From the NCBI GenBank assembly GCA_028819295.1, contig JAPPMA010000053.1, positions 55,983 through 119,982 of the forward strand: a DNA stretch of 64,000 nucleotides, in the 5' to 3' direction. A program made the position numbers and the translations under genes. The DNA comes from a bacterium (lineage in GTDB: Bacteria; Actinomycetota; Acidimicrobiia; Acidimicrobiales; Bin134). The notes beneath the pieces were generated by a model. It made no database searches. It was not told the origin of the DNA and saw only the letters and a program-made list of their open reading frames with translations. This document shows, one piece after another, positions 8,210 to 17,189 of the stretch (position 1 is its first letter; every line of letters starts with the position of its first letter).

Positions 8210-9778
8210 ATGAAAGAGCTGATCTATCACCGGCAGTTCTACCCGGCAGTGGAACGGTACGCCAACGAAGAGGCGGTGGTCGACGGTGCCTATCGGGCCA
8301 GCTTCGCCTCCCACGGCGAGCGGGTCACCCGGCTGGCCAACGCCATGGGCAGCGAACTGGGGGTGAAGAAGGGCGACCGGGTGGCCATCATGGCCCTCAA
8401 CAGCGCCTCCTACCTGGAGCTTTACCACGCATGCTATCTGGGGGCCGGGGTGGTGAACCCGCTGAACCTGCGGCTGGCCGGCCCCGAGCTGGAGTACATC
8501 GTGAAGGACTCGGGCACCGAGGTGGCCTTCGTGGACGGCTTCTTCGCCGAGGCGTTCGTCAAGGCCATGGAGGCCGCCGGCGACAGCCCCATCCGCTCCG
8601 TTGTGCTCATCGGCCAAGGCGACGTGCCCCACGACGTGGCCTATGAGGATTTGGTGGCCGCCGGCGACACCGTCGCGCCACCCGAGCCCGAGGAAGACGA
8701 TCCGGTGGTGCTCATGTACACCGGCGGCACCACCGGGCTGCCCAAGGGGGTGCTGCTCCAGCAGCGGGCCGAGATGCTCAACGTGTACCACGTGGCCATC
8801 GGGCTGGGCGGCACGAGAGACGATGACGTGTTCTTGAGCCAGACCCCGCTGTTCCACGCCGCCTCCATGGCCAGCTTGCTGGTGATTCCGGCCTCCGGCG
8901 CCAAGATGGTGACCATTCCCGCCTTCGATCCCGCCGGGGTGATGAGCCTCATCGAGGCCGAGGGCATCACCCAGACGGTGATGGTGCCCACCATGATCGG
9001 CATGTGCATCCAGCACCCCGACTACCGGCCCGAGCGGCTGGCGTCGCTGCGAGAGCTGGTGTACGGCGCCTCGCCGATGCCCGAGGCCATCTTGGGCCAT
9101 CTGCTCGAGCACTTGCCGGATGTGAGCCTGATCCAGGGCTACGGAATGACCGAGTGCTCGTCGGTGCTCACGTTGCTTTCGGCCGAAGACCACGTGGCCG
9201 GCAGCCCCCGGCTGCGGTCGGTGGGCCGCCCGGTGTTCGGCGTGAACCTCTGCATCCAAGACGAGGACGGCAACATCCTGCCCGACGGGGAGATCGGCGA
9301 GGTGTGCGCTCGGGGCGGCAACTACATGCAGGAGTACTGGAACAAGCCCGAGGCCACCGCCGAGGCGTTCCGCGACGGCTGGTATCACACCGGCGACGCC
9401 GGACACCTCGACGAGGAGGGCTACCTGTTCTTGGTGGACCGGGTGAAGGACATGATCGTGTCGGGCGGCGAGAACGTGTACTCCTCCGAGGTGGAGAGCG
9501 CGATATCCACCCATCCGGGCGTGGCCCAAGTGGCGGTGATCGGCATTCCCGATCCGGTGTGGGGCGAAGCGGTCCACGCTGTGGTGGTTCCCGCGCCGGA
9601 CAGCGGGCTCACCGAGGAGGATGTCTGCGAGCACGCCCGCCAGACCATCGCCGGCTACAAGGTGCCCAAGTCGGTGGAGTTCCGGGCCGAGCCGCTCCCC
9701 CTTTCCGGGGCCATGAAGGTGCTCAAGCGGGAGCTGCGGGCCCCGTACTGGAAAGGCCAGGACAAGAGCATCGGGTAG
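8210..9778 (+). CDS. Acyl-CoA synthetase (AMP-forming, FadD-type)
   Basis: A 522-residue adenylate-forming ligase that activates a carboxylic acid through acyl-AMP to acyl-CoA. Motif A3 is MYTGGTTGLPKG (about residue 170), A5 is GYGMTECSS (about 308), A7/A8 reads YHTGDAG, FLVDRVKDMIVSGGENVYSSE, and A10 is SGAMKVLKREL with the catalytic lysine near the C-terminus. The length is normal for medium/long-chain FadD-like enzymes of actinobacteria. It diverges from the SnoaL-like gene. The substrate is not predictable beyond a fatty or aromatic acid. Confidence 0.88.
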   Translation: MKELIYHRQFYPAVERYANEEAVVDGAYRASFASHGERVTRLANAMGSELGVKKGDRVAIMALNSASYLELYHACYLGAGVVNPLNLRLAGPELEYIVKDSGTEVAFVDGFFAEAFVKAMEAAGDSPIRSVVLIGQGDVPHDVAYEDLVAAGDTVAPPEPEEDDPVVLMYTGGTTGLPKGVLLQQRAEMLNVYHVAIGLGGTRDDDVFLSQTPLFHAASMASLLVIPASGAKMVTIPAFDPAGVMSLIEAEGITQTVMVPTMIGMCIQHPDYRPERLASLRELVYGASPMPEAILGHLLEHLPDVSLIQGYGMTECSSVLTLLSAEDHVAGSPRLRSVGRPVFGVNLCIQDEDGNILPDGEIGEVCARGGNYMQEYWNKPEATAEAFRDGWYHTGDAGHLDEEGYLFLVDRVKDMIVSGGENVYSSEVESAISTHPGVAQVAVIGIPDPVWGEAVHAVVVPAPDSGLTEEDVCEHARQTIAGYKVPKSVEFRAEPLPLSGAMKVLKRELRAPYWKGQDKSIG

Positions 9779-9829
9779 GCGGAGGGGTCATTTGCCCGAA
9801 CCCGCCGCCATTTCACCGCAAAGGGTCGG

Positions 9830-9835
9830 TAGGCT
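9830..9835 (+). promoter_or_regulatory. -10 box for the AIM24-family gene
   Basis: TAGGCT followed by 7 nt and ATG 9843. This placement supports ATG 9843 rather than an upstream in-frame start. Confidence 0.35.
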
Positions 9836-9842
9836 GCCCGGC

Positions 9843-10526
9843 ATGCAGATAGATATTCGCCATGCCCCCAGTTTCGCGGTCGCCCGATGCGCCCTCGGCG
9901 GGGGTGAGCAGGTCAAGGTCGAGGCCGGGGCCATGTCGGCCCATTCCTCCGGGATGTCGCTGGAGGCCAAAGTAGAGGGCGGTGTGCTCAAGGGCCTCAA
10001 GCGCAGTGTGCTGGGCGGCGAGTCGCTGTTCATCTCCACCTATACCGCCCCGGCGCAGGGCGGCTGGGTGGACGTGGCCGCCAAGCTGCCCGGCGACCTC
10101 CGGGTGATCGAGTTGGACGGCTCGCAGTCGTGGGTCATCGAGCGGGGCAACTGGCTGGCATCCGACGCCTCGGTGGTGATGGACACCAAGTGGGGCGGCT
10201 TCAAGTCGCTGGTCGGCGGAGAGGGCGGTTTCATGGCCCATGCCGAGGGCGTCGGCAAGGTGGTGGTGGCATCCTACGGGGCCATCGACGTGATCTCGCT
10301 GGCCCCCGGCGAGACGGTGGTGGTGGACACCAGCCACATGCTGGCCTTCCCCGACACCGTCAGCTATGAGCTGCGCCGAGCAGTGGAGGGCCGCTCGATC
10401 CAGTCGATGAAATCGGGCGAGGGCTTCGTGTTCCACTTCAGCGGCCCCGGCGACATCTTGACCCAGACCCGCAACCAGGCGCAGTTGATCGCCTGGATCA
10501 ACACCGAGATCGGCTCTCGCGAGTAG
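9843..10526 (+). CDS. AIM24 / TIGR00266 family protein
   Basis: A 227-residue protein that begins MQIDIRHAPSFAVARCAL and continues with VEAGAMSAHSSGMSLEAKV, LGGESLFISTYTAPAQGGWVD and SWVIERGNWLASDASVVMD, the signature run of the AIM24/TIGR00266 family (beta-prism-like fold related to TerD/tryptophan RNA-binding attenuator). Members are widespread in actinobacteria; the bacterial function is unknown, and the yeast relative helps mitochondrial membrane organisation. No signal peptide or membrane segment is present. It ends 6 bp before the convergent ferrochelatase gene. Confidence 0.85.
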   Translation: MQIDIRHAPSFAVARCALGGGEQVKVEAGAMSAHSSGMSLEAKVEGGVLKGLKRSVLGGESLFISTYTAPAQGGWVDVAAKLPGDLRVIELDGSQSWVIERGNWLASDASVVMDTKWGGFKSLVGGEGGFMAHAEGVGKVVVASYGAIDVISLAPGETVVVDTSHMLAFPDTVSYELRRAVEGRSIQSMKSGEGFVFHFSGPGDILTQTRNQAQLIAWINTEIGSRE

Positions 10527-10532
10527 GGCCGC

Positions 10533-11513
10533 CTACCGCAGGCAACAGTCCATCGGGCAGGGTGCCGGCAAGGGGCCCAGCACCAAGTCGGCGATCATCC
10601 CCACGAACGCGGGGTGGGTTCCGACGGTGGGAACCCGGATGAAGCCCAGCCCGAGCATGTCGGCCCGCTGGCGGGCTTCGGTGTCGAGGTCGTAGACCAC
10701 CTCCATGTGGTCGGCCACGAAGCCGATCGGCGCCACGATCGCTGCTTCGGCCCCGGAATCGGCCAGCCGCTCCAGCTCGTCGCCGATGTCGGGTTCCAGC
10801 CAGGGAACTTGGGGCGGGCCGCTGCGGCTCTGATAGGCCAGTGACCACTCGCCTGCCCCGGTTCGAGCCGCCACACGCCGGCAGGCCTCGTTGAGCTGCG
10901 CCACATAGGGGGCGGTGGCCGCCATGGACTCGGGAATGCTGTGGGCGGTGAACACGACTGGGGCGGTGGGCTCGGTTTGGCGGGCGACGGCCAGATGATC
11001 GGCCATGGCCGACAAGAAGCCGTCTTGACTCCAGAACGGGGGCAGCTTGTACACCACCGGCGCACCGGCGCCCACCGCCGCCCGGGCCGTCTCGATGTCC
11101 TCGTTGTACTGGCGGCAGCCCGAGTAGGCGCCGAACGCCGATGTCGCGAATCCCATTGCGCTGCCAATTCCGTCGTCGCGCATCTGGGCCACGGTGTCGG
11201 CCAGCATGGGCGACCAGTTCCGGTTGCCCCAATACACCGGAAGATTCACCCCTCGCCGGGCCAGCTCTTGGGCCAAAGCCGCGATCAGATCGCGATTGAG
11301 CTGGTTGATGGGGCTAACGCCGCCGAACAGGTGATAGTGCTCGGCCACCGCGGCCAAGCGCTCGTCGCTGATGGGCCGCCCCCGGGTCACGTTGCGCAGA
11401 AACGGCATCACGTCGTCGGGTCCTTCTGGCCCGCCGAAAGACACCACCAAGATAGCGTCAACCTCTTGAGGCCCACCGGGCGGGCCAGCGTCGTTTGAAG
11501 CGATGGTGGGCAT
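10533..11513 (-). CDS. cpfC: Ferrochelatase (coproporphyrin III type, Fe-S cluster candidate)
   Basis: A 326-residue ferrochelatase that inserts Fe2+ into the porphyrin in the last part of haem synthesis; actinobacterial enzymes of this clade use coproporphyrin III. It begins its core with AILVVSFGGPEGPDDV, has the catalytic histidine in FTAHSIPESM and the metal-site glutamate in GFVADHMEVVYDLD. A cysteine in SGCRQYNED and the C-terminal CPMDCC match the spacing of ligands that hold a [2Fe-2S] cluster in mycobacterial ferrochelatase (family knowledge). No other haem gene is visible nearby. hemH is the alternative symbol. Confidence 0.88.
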   Translation of the reverse strand: MPTIASNDAGPPGGPQEVDAILVVSFGGPEGPDDVMPFLRNVTRGRPISDERLAAVAEHYHLFGGVSPINQLNRDLIAALAQELARRGVNLPVYWGNRNWSPMLADTVAQMRDDGIGSAMGFATSAFGAYSGCRQYNEDIETARAAVGAGAPVVYKLPPFWSQDGFLSAMADHLAVARQTEPTAPVVFTAHSIPESMAATAPYVAQLNEACRRVAARTGAGEWSLAYQSRSGPPQVPWLEPDIGDELERLADSGAEAAIVAPIGFVADHMEVVYDLDTEARQRADMLGLGFIRVPTVGTHPAFVGMIADLVLGPLPAPCPMDCCLR

Positions 11514-11595
11514 AGTCGGTAGATTGAGGGCAGCCGAAGGGGCTTTTGCCGCTTCGCGGGGCAGTGCGGTAAACCCGTTTCGAGGGTAGCCGAAC

Positions 11596-12510
11596 TTGGG
11601 AGGGAGTTTGCGGGCTCAAGAGCACAGTCGCTTGACGGTTCTTCTGGTGGCGGTGACCGTCATCGTGGCGGCCGCTGGAGGAGTCGCGCTCGGACAGTCC
11701 GACAATGGCGGCGAAGCGGCCCAACCGGTGGCGGTCGAATCGGCCATCCCGGCGTGGCGTGATCTGGCCCGCGCCCAGAAAGACTTGGAGCTGGCCCGCG
11801 ACCTCCGCGAGTCCGCGCAGATGGCCATAGACCGCACGGTAAGCGAACTGCACCTCGAGCTGGCCCGGATGGATCAACTCCACGACACCGATGCTGGCAA
11901 GCAGCTATTGCTGGACGAGGCCGAGCAGCTAGTGGTGCAGGAGTACATGTCGGGGGGCGATGTCGAAGACGTGGTGTTCATTCTGGGGGTGTCGGAGGCC
12001 ACTGACGCCCTCTGGCGGATAGCTCTGCTGTCGGAGGTCTCCGAGCTCGTTGACCAGGCCTTGGACGCGGTGGAGAACGTGCCGGGGGAACAGGAGCGAA
12101 CCGAGGCCCGAATCGGGCGGCTCAACGACGCCGTCCCGTACCTGAACAGCCGCCTGAAGGATGCGAACCAGTTGGTGGAAGCCGCCCAGTGGGTTGTGTA
12201 CATCGCGCAGATCAACGACATGGCCGACCGCGAGTTGGCCGAGAACGGATTCATCGAGCCCACCGAGAGGCACTGGTACAACCTCCGGTTTTGCGAGTCC
12301 ACCAACAACTACACCGCGGAGAGCGCCAACGGCCTGTTCTATGGCGCCTACCAGTTCGAGCCCCGAACGTGGAGAACAGTGGGCGGCACCGGCAACCCGG
12401 CCCATGCCCCGCCCGAGGAGCAGGATGCCCGAGCCCGCCTGCTCTACGCCCGAAGGGGTGACCAGCCTTGGCCCCGGGCCTACTGCGGCCGATGGCTCCC
12501 CGCGAACTGA
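11596..12510 (+). CDS. Secreted coiled-coil protein with C-terminal Rpf-like transglycosylase domain
   Basis: About 304 residues. An N-terminal hydrophobic stretch LTVLLVAVTVIVAAAGGVAL (residues 13-32) is a signal peptide or anchor. Residues 50-220 are strongly helical and acidic, reminiscent of the coiled coils of peptidoglycan hydrolase regulators. The last 75 residues read RFCESTNNYTAES, YGAYQFEPRTW and ending WPRAYCGRWLP, the pattern of resuscitation-promoting-factor/transglycosylase-like domains with the catalytic Glu in C-E-S. It therefore likely cleaves peptidoglycan outside the membrane. The start is a TTG: 11596 is given, but a second in-frame TTG at 11608 lies 4 nt after GGGAGG and may be the real one. 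Confidence 0.72.
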   Translation: MGGSLRAQEHSRLTVLLVAVTVIVAAAGGVALGQSDNGGEAAQPVAVESAIPAWRDLARAQKDLELARDLRESAQMAIDRTVSELHLELARMDQLHDTDAGKQLLLDEAEQLVVQEYMSGGDVEDVVFILGVSEATDALWRIALLSEVSELVDQALDAVENVPGEQERTEARIGRLNDAVPYLNSRLKDANQLVEAAQWVVYIAQINDMADRELAENGFIEPTERHWYNLRFCESTNNYTAESANGLFYGAYQFEPRTWRTVGGTGNPAHAPPEEQDARARLLYARRGDQPWPRAYCGRWLPAN

Positions 12511-12534
12511 ACCAACCACTAGTGGTGTGAGCCG

Positions 12535-14457
12535 ATGAAACTCTGGGTGGCGCTGTTATTGGCTGACTGCGTGGTAGTCGGCGTCGGCCTCACCTACCTG
12601 ACCGGGTTGAAGCTCCGAATCGAGGAACGGCTGGCCTACGGCGCAGTGGTCGGGTTCATGGCCGTCACCCTGGTGGGCTACGCCGCGGGCTGGGCCGCAG
12701 GCAGCTTGAGCGGTTCGATTGTCCTCGCGGCAGGTCTGGCGTCCACCGCGCTTTCGGCCACCGGCTGGAAGACGGGCATTGGCCAGATCGGCGCCGAGTG
12801 CCGCGACTTCCGGCGCCGGCTCGTGCGGCCCATCTCCCGCCCGGATAACCCGGCGCCCTTGTTGATTTTGACCGCTCCGTCTTGGGCCATCACCACCTGG
12901 ATCTTGAGCCGGGCCTATGTGCCCGACGGTTCGGGGGGCGTGCTGGCCGGGCACCTCTCGTCGTGGACCGACTGGCAGGCGCACCTGACCTACGCCTCCT
13001 CGTTCGCCCACGCCGAGAACTTCCCGCCCGAGCTGCCCACCGCTTTCGGGGTCGACCGGTTGCCCTACCACTTCGGCATCGACTACTTCGCCGCCATGCT
13101 CGACCGGGCCGGGCTGAGCGCCTTCGGAGGATTGGAGGTGTCGTCGGGATATCTGGCCTTCGCATTCGTGCCTGTCTTGTACTTGACAGGGGTGAGGCTG
13201 TTCTCCAGCCGGGCCGTAGGGGTGGTCTCAGTGCTGGTGTTCACCCTGTTCGGCGGGCTGGGGTGGCTCCGCTTCTTCGGCGATGTGGCCCGCGGTGGTT
13301 GGGGCGTTGTGTGGGTTCTGCCCACCGACTACACCCGCCACCACCCCGGCAACATCTTGATGGAGAACGCGGTCACCGGGAACCTCTTCCCCCAGCGGCC
13401 CACCCTGGCGGGGTTCTCGCTCCTTCTGATTGCGGTGGTGCTGCTGCGGGAGGCCCACAAGACGGGCGCACGGCGGCTGTTCGCCGTCGCTGGAGTGATG
13501 GTGGGGCTGATGCCGATATTCCATGTGTACTCCTTCGGCGTGGCACTGGGTTTGGGCCTGATCTGGGCGGTGCTGGACCGCCGCTGGCAATGGCTCCTGT
13601 TCGCGATCCCGGCACTGGCGTTCTCGCTGCCCGCGGCCTTGTGGATCAAACCTCTGAACACCGAGATCGTGTGGGAGACATGGGTAGACGGCCCCTGGAT
13701 GCAGCCGCCCGGATACTCGCCCGACCACGACAACCTGCTGACGTTCTGGTGGCGCAACGCCGGGGTGTTCCTGCTGCTGATGCTGGCCGCCCAGTTGTGG
13801 AAGGCCACGCTGCCCCGAGTGCTGCTGTGGGGGTCGGTCCCGGTGTGGCTGTGGCTCGTTGTTCCCAACTTCGTGCGGGTGGCGCCGTCGCATCCATGGA
13901 ACAACACACACTGGTTTGTCCCGGTGATCCTGCTGGGGTCGCTGTTGGTGGCGGCGGTGCTGGTGAGGTTGGCATCAATCGGGTGGCTGGGGGCGGCGGG
14001 GGCGGTGCTGTTGTTCTTCGCCCTCACCTTCGCGGGCGCACTCGACGTTTGGAAGGCGGTAGACCCCGAAGTACACGTGTGGCCCCACCCGATTGCCTCG
14101 GGCGACGGCGTGGCCGCTGGCGAGTGGGCCCGAGACCAGACGCCGCCCGACAGCGTGTTCTTGATCGGATTCGAGCACACCCATCCGGTTCCGGCGCTCA
14201 GCGGCCGCCAGACGGTGGTGGGGTTCGCCGGCTGGATCAACGACCTCGGCGTCACCGACTGGCCGGTGCGCCACCAGCAGGCCCGTACCATGCTCGGCGG
14301 ATTCGAGGGCACCGAGGAACTGTTGAATGATTATGGAGTGGACTACGTGGTGGTCGGGCCGATCGAGCGGCGGGCTGGGGTGAGCGAGGAGTTTTGGGCG
14401 TCTCGGGGAGCGCTGGCGTTTGCCCGGGGCGAGTACGCGATCTATGAGGTGCGCTGA
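12535..14457 (+). CDS. Polytopic membrane protein, GT-C-like (function unknown)
   Basis: A 640-residue integral membrane protein with about a dozen hydrophobic segments (for example LWVALLLADCVVVGVGLTYL at the N-terminus, LLLIAVVLLREA, LLFAIPALAFSLPAALW). The extracytoplasmic segment between early helices holds WTDWQAHLTYASSFAH and DRLPYHFGIDYF, resembling the first loop of GT-C glycosyltransferases, where acidic residues bind the lipid-linked donor. The C-terminal 120 residues (VLIGFEHTHPVPALSGRQTV onward, GVDYVVVGPIERR) are soluble and typical of proteins with an extracellular tail. The next gene, a TIGR03663-type protein, starts 3 bp later, so they are one operon, likely for surface glycan assembly. 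Confidence 0.6.
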   Translation: MKLWVALLLADCVVVGVGLTYLTGLKLRIEERLAYGAVVGFMAVTLVGYAAGWAAGSLSGSIVLAAGLASTALSATGWKTGIGQIGAECRDFRRRLVRPISRPDNPAPLLILTAPSWAITTWILSRAYVPDGSGGVLAGHLSSWTDWQAHLTYASSFAHAENFPPELPTAFGVDRLPYHFGIDYFAAMLDRAGLSAFGGLEVSSGYLAFAFVPVLYLTGVRLFSSRAVGVVSVLVFTLFGGLGWLRFFGDVARGGWGVVWVLPTDYTRHHPGNILMENAVTGNLFPQRPTLAGFSLLLIAVVLLREAHKTGARRLFAVAGVMVGLMPIFHVYSFGVALGLGLIWAVLDRRWQWLLFAIPALAFSLPAALWIKPLNTEIVWETWVDGPWMQPPGYSPDHDNLLTFWWRNAGVFLLLMLAAQLWKATLPRVLLWGSVPVWLWLVVPNFVRVAPSHPWNNTHWFVPVILLGSLLVAAVLVRLASIGWLGAAGAVLLFFALTFAGALDVWKAVDPEVHVWPHPIASGDGVAAGEWARDQTPPDSVFLIGFEHTHPVPALSGRQTVVGFAGWINDLGVTDWPVRHQQARTMLGGFEGTEELLNDYGVDYVVVGPIERRAGVSEEFWASRGALAFARGEYAIYEVR

Positions 14458-14460
14458 CCA

Positions 14461-16350
14461 GTGCGAGCGGTGATCGGCGAGCGACAGGCGGCATGGGACG
14501 GCTGGCGCCCGGTGGAGTTCTGGCGGCGGCGCCCGGAGACGGCGCTGGCCATCGCCGTGGCGGCCGTGGCGGTGGCCGGGCTGGTGCTGCGGCTTGTGGA
14601 GCTGGCCGAGCGTCCGCTGCACCACGACGAGAGCATCGACGCCTGGTACTCGTGGAAGTTCTTGGAGGGCGCCTACGAGGGCTACGACCCGGTGTATCAC
14701 GGTCCGCTGCGCTTCTATCTGACCGCGGCGCTCTTCTGGGTGTTCGGGGAGTCGCACACCACCGCCCGCATGGTGGCCGTTTTGGCCGGGGTGGGGATGA
14801 TCGTGCTGCCGTGGTTCTTGCGCCGGTCGCTCGGCCCCGTGGTGACGCTTACCGCCTCGGTGGTGCTGGCATTCAGCCCCATCGCCCTCTACATGACCCG
14901 GCTGGGTCGGGAAGACTCGCTGACCGCGTTCATCACGCTGGCCATGATGGTGGTGATCGTCCGGTTCTTGGACCGCCCCCGGCTGCTGCTGCCGGTGCTG
15001 CTCGGGTTCTTGCTGGCCGCGGGCTTCGCGGTGAAGGAGACCACGTTCATCGTGGTGTTCATCTTCGGCGGCTTCTTCTTAGCCTTGCTGGCCGAGCAAG
15101 CGGCCCAGCAGTCGGGGGCGGAAAACACCGAAGGGCGCCGGGCGGCCAGTCTTGCGGCAGACGCTGGCGGGAGTCGAGGCGGGGCCGCCGGATGGGCGTG
15201 GATGCTGCCCGCCGGGCTGGTGCCCATGGGCATCGCCTTCGGGTTCAGCGCCTACTACGAGGTGGAGGTGTTCTTGACCCTGGGCATCTACGGGGTGCTC
15301 ATGGTGATGGTTGTGCTCATGCGGGCCAGCCCCCAGTCGATATGGGAACTCCCGGTGGTGCGGGCGGCCCGCTCTGTGGCCGGGCGGGGCTGGCTCTTGG
15401 CCGCGGCGGTGTTCCTGGCATTCTTCGCCCTGTGGTTCACGGTGTTCTTCGACCGGCCCGAGGGCTTCCTGGACGGATTCACCGAGGGCATCACCTACTG
15501 GCGGGGTGAGCAGGCCACCAACAGGGGCAGCGAGCCGTGGCACTACTACCTCTACACCATCCCGCTGTACGAGTACCTGGTGTGCGTCCTCACGGTGATC
15601 GGCTCGGTTCACGTGTTCCGCAACCCCACGTTCGCGGGCAAGTTCATGGTGTGGACCGCGGTGTCCAGTTGGTTCTCGTATTCCTGGGCCAGCGAGCGCT
15701 TCCCGTGGTTGGCGCTGCACATCCTGGTGCCGATGGCCTTTCTGGCCGGCTATGGCGTGCAGGTGCTGTGGCTGGCCAGGAGAAAGGCGTGGATGATTCC
15801 GGTTTGGGTGGTACTGGCCGGGCTGTTGGCCAGCACGCTGTTCTTCTCCTGGAGATCCAACTACGTGAACCAGCGCGACCCCCGAGAGCTGTTGACCCAG
15901 GTCCACACCACCGACGACTATCTCGACACCGTGCATCGCATCGAGGCGCTCAATGAGCACAGCAAGTCCATTGGCCAGGGGCCGGTGACGGTGGCCGTGG
16001 ACACTGCCATCTCGGTGCCCAACCTGTGGTATTTCCGAGACTACGAGGGGCTCCTATGGACCGACAGCGACTCCGCGCAGCACGCCTCCGCCGATTTCGT
16101 GCTCGCCCTTCCCGCGAGCGGCATCGCCGGGATTGCCCCTGATCTGGCCGACCACCAGACCACCCGCATGCCGCTGCGGGATTGGTGGGCACCCCAGTTC
16201 GAGTCGTACCACGACGGCTGGCTCTCGGGCTGGGGCAACTGGCTGGTGGACCGGGAGGTGTGGAACGAGGGCACGCTGGGCAGCACCGACTTCGACTTGT
16301 CGGTGAGCCCCCGAGCGCTGGAGCTCGAGGCCCGGATGGCCGCCGGCTAG
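14461..16350 (+). CDS. TIGR03663 / Agl23-like GT39-type membrane protein
   Basis: A 629-residue membrane protein starting at GTG 14461. After the first helix comes RPLHHDESIDAWYSWKFLEG and DPVYHGPLRFYLTAAL, the D-E acidic loop of GT39/PMT-like enzymes and of the TIGR03663 family (called flippase-activity-associated protein Agl23 in archaea). MTRLGREDSLTAFITLAMM follows, as in that family. About ten membrane helices precede a C-terminal soluble tail with conserved aromatic residues. It is coupled with the preceding GT-C-like gene by a 3-bp gap. Glycosyl transfer from a polyprenyl-phosphate sugar outside the membrane is inferred. Confidence 0.75.
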   Translation: MRAVIGERQAAWDGWRPVEFWRRRPETALAIAVAAVAVAGLVLRLVELAERPLHHDESIDAWYSWKFLEGAYEGYDPVYHGPLRFYLTAALFWVFGESHTTARMVAVLAGVGMIVLPWFLRRSLGPVVTLTASVVLAFSPIALYMTRLGREDSLTAFITLAMMVVIVRFLDRPRLLLPVLLGFLLAAGFAVKETTFIVVFIFGGFFLALLAEQAAQQSGAENTEGRRAASLAADAGGSRGGAAGWAWMLPAGLVPMGIAFGFSAYYEVEVFLTLGIYGVLMVMVVLMRASPQSIWELPVVRAARSVAGRGWLLAAAVFLAFFALWFTVFFDRPEGFLDGFTEGITYWRGEQATNRGSEPWHYYLYTIPLYEYLVCVLTVIGSVHVFRNPTFAGKFMVWTAVSSWFSYSWASERFPWLALHILVPMAFLAGYGVQVLWLARRKAWMIPVWVVLAGLLASTLFFSWRSNYVNQRDPRELLTQVHTTDDYLDTVHRIEALNEHSKSIGQGPVTVAVDTAISVPNLWYFRDYEGLLWTDSDSAQHASADFVLALPASGIAGIAPDLADHQTTRMPLRDWWAPQFESYHDGWLSGWGNWLVDREVWNEGTLGSTDFDLSVSPRALELEARMAAG

Positions 16351-16356
16351 CCGGCG
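16341..16356. terminator. Perfect palindrome at the end of two convergent genes
   Basis: CGCCGG-CTAG-CCGGCG forms a 6-bp GC stem with a 4-nt loop. It contains the TAG stop of the Agl23-like gene and ends 2 bp before the stop of the opposite gene, which suits a bidirectional terminator. A U tract is missing. Confidence 0.4.
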
Positions 16357-16357
16357 C

Positions 16358-17155
16358 TCACGAGACGTAGGCCAGAGCCATAACCACCCGCTCGCCCAGC
16401 TCTTCGTCGCCGGACAGCGTCACCAAGCCGTCGGCCAGCGCTGCGGCGGGGTCGGTGCGGCCGCAGCAAAGGGCGTTGTAGGTGTCGACATCGCAGCGCA
16501 CGGTGACGGCGGGGTCGTCGGGCGGGGTCGTCGGCTTGGCCCGGCCACCGGCCACCGCCACGCCCCGGGGGCCGTCGGCGTCGCCTTCTATGTCGAACAC
16601 CACCGTGGCGCCGTCGGGGGCACCGGCCTTCTTGCCCACCACATAGCCCATGTTGCGGGCGTGCCAGTCCAAGCAGTGCCGGACCACTGGGCCGCTCAGA
16701 TGCCCGGAAATGCCCAGCGCCCGGCGCATGTCCTGCTCGTGGACCCAGCAGTCGAACACCCGGATGTGCATGAAGGTGCGGTACGGGGCGTCGCCGATGG
16801 GGGTGAAGCCCACCTCGTCCCACTTCTCGTCGGGGAGGGCTCGCAGCATCTCCAGCCGCCGGGCGCAGATGTGGTTCATCTCGGCCAGCACATCGGCGCC
16901 GGGGCGCGACCGGCGGGGAGCGATCTGGCCCTCGTTGAAGGCGGCGATGCCCTCGAGCCCGCCCTCGGTGGCCGCGGGCTCGGGGCTCTCCCCAGCCAGC
17001 ATGCGCTCGAGGCCGATGATGTGGCTCACCTGGTCGCGAACCGACCAGCCGGGGCATTCGGTGAGAGTGCCCCACTGCTCTTCGCTCAAGTTGGCGCCCA
17101 GCCTGGCGATGGACTCCCACACCGACTCGAGCAGTTCGACAACTGGATCGCTCAT
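16358..17155 (-). CDS. Mycothiol-dependent maleylpyruvate isomerase-family (DinB-like) protein
   Basis: A 265-residue protein of the TIGR03083 / MDMPI_N group: VWESIARLGANLSEEQWGTLTECPGWSVRDQVSHIIGLERML is the N-terminal four-helix DinB-like unit, where H37-type histidines (DQVSHIIG, HIRVFDCWVHEQD) bind a divalent metal. The C-terminal part after residue 175 is the small SCP2/MDMPI_C-like domain (TVRCDVDTYNALCCGRTDP, ALADGLVTLSGD). Family members use mycothiol or remain uncharacterised. AGAGGACA upstream of the ATG at 17155 is the ribosome site. It follows the crotonase gene by 34 bp on the same strand. Confidence 0.8.
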   Translation of the reverse strand: MSDPVVELLESVWESIARLGANLSEEQWGTLTECPGWSVRDQVSHIIGLERMLAGESPEPAATEGGLEGIAAFNEGQIAPRRSRPGADVLAEMNHICARRLEMLRALPDEKWDEVGFTPIGDAPYRTFMHIRVFDCWVHEQDMRRALGISGHLSGPVVRHCLDWHARNMGYVVGKKAGAPDGATVVFDIEGDADGPRGVAVAGGRAKPTTPPDDPAVTVRCDVDTYNALCCGRTDPAAALADGLVTLSGDEELGERVVMALAYVS

Positions 17156-17189
17156 CTTTGATGTCCTCTCGTGTTCGATCCGTCAACCA

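Noticed and set aside
7667..9634. A 655-codon open frame on the minus strand covering the acyl-CoA synthetase gene.
   Set aside because: Only its last 162 codons (after the AGGAGG site at 8155) look like protein. The rest is a His/Gly/Val-rich antisense shadow of the synthetase caused by high GC at third positions.
12882..14330. A 482-codon plus-strand frame inside the GT-C-like membrane protein gene.
   Set aside because: Composition is Arg/Gly/Ala-rich without any family motif, and the other frame encodes a convincing membrane protein.
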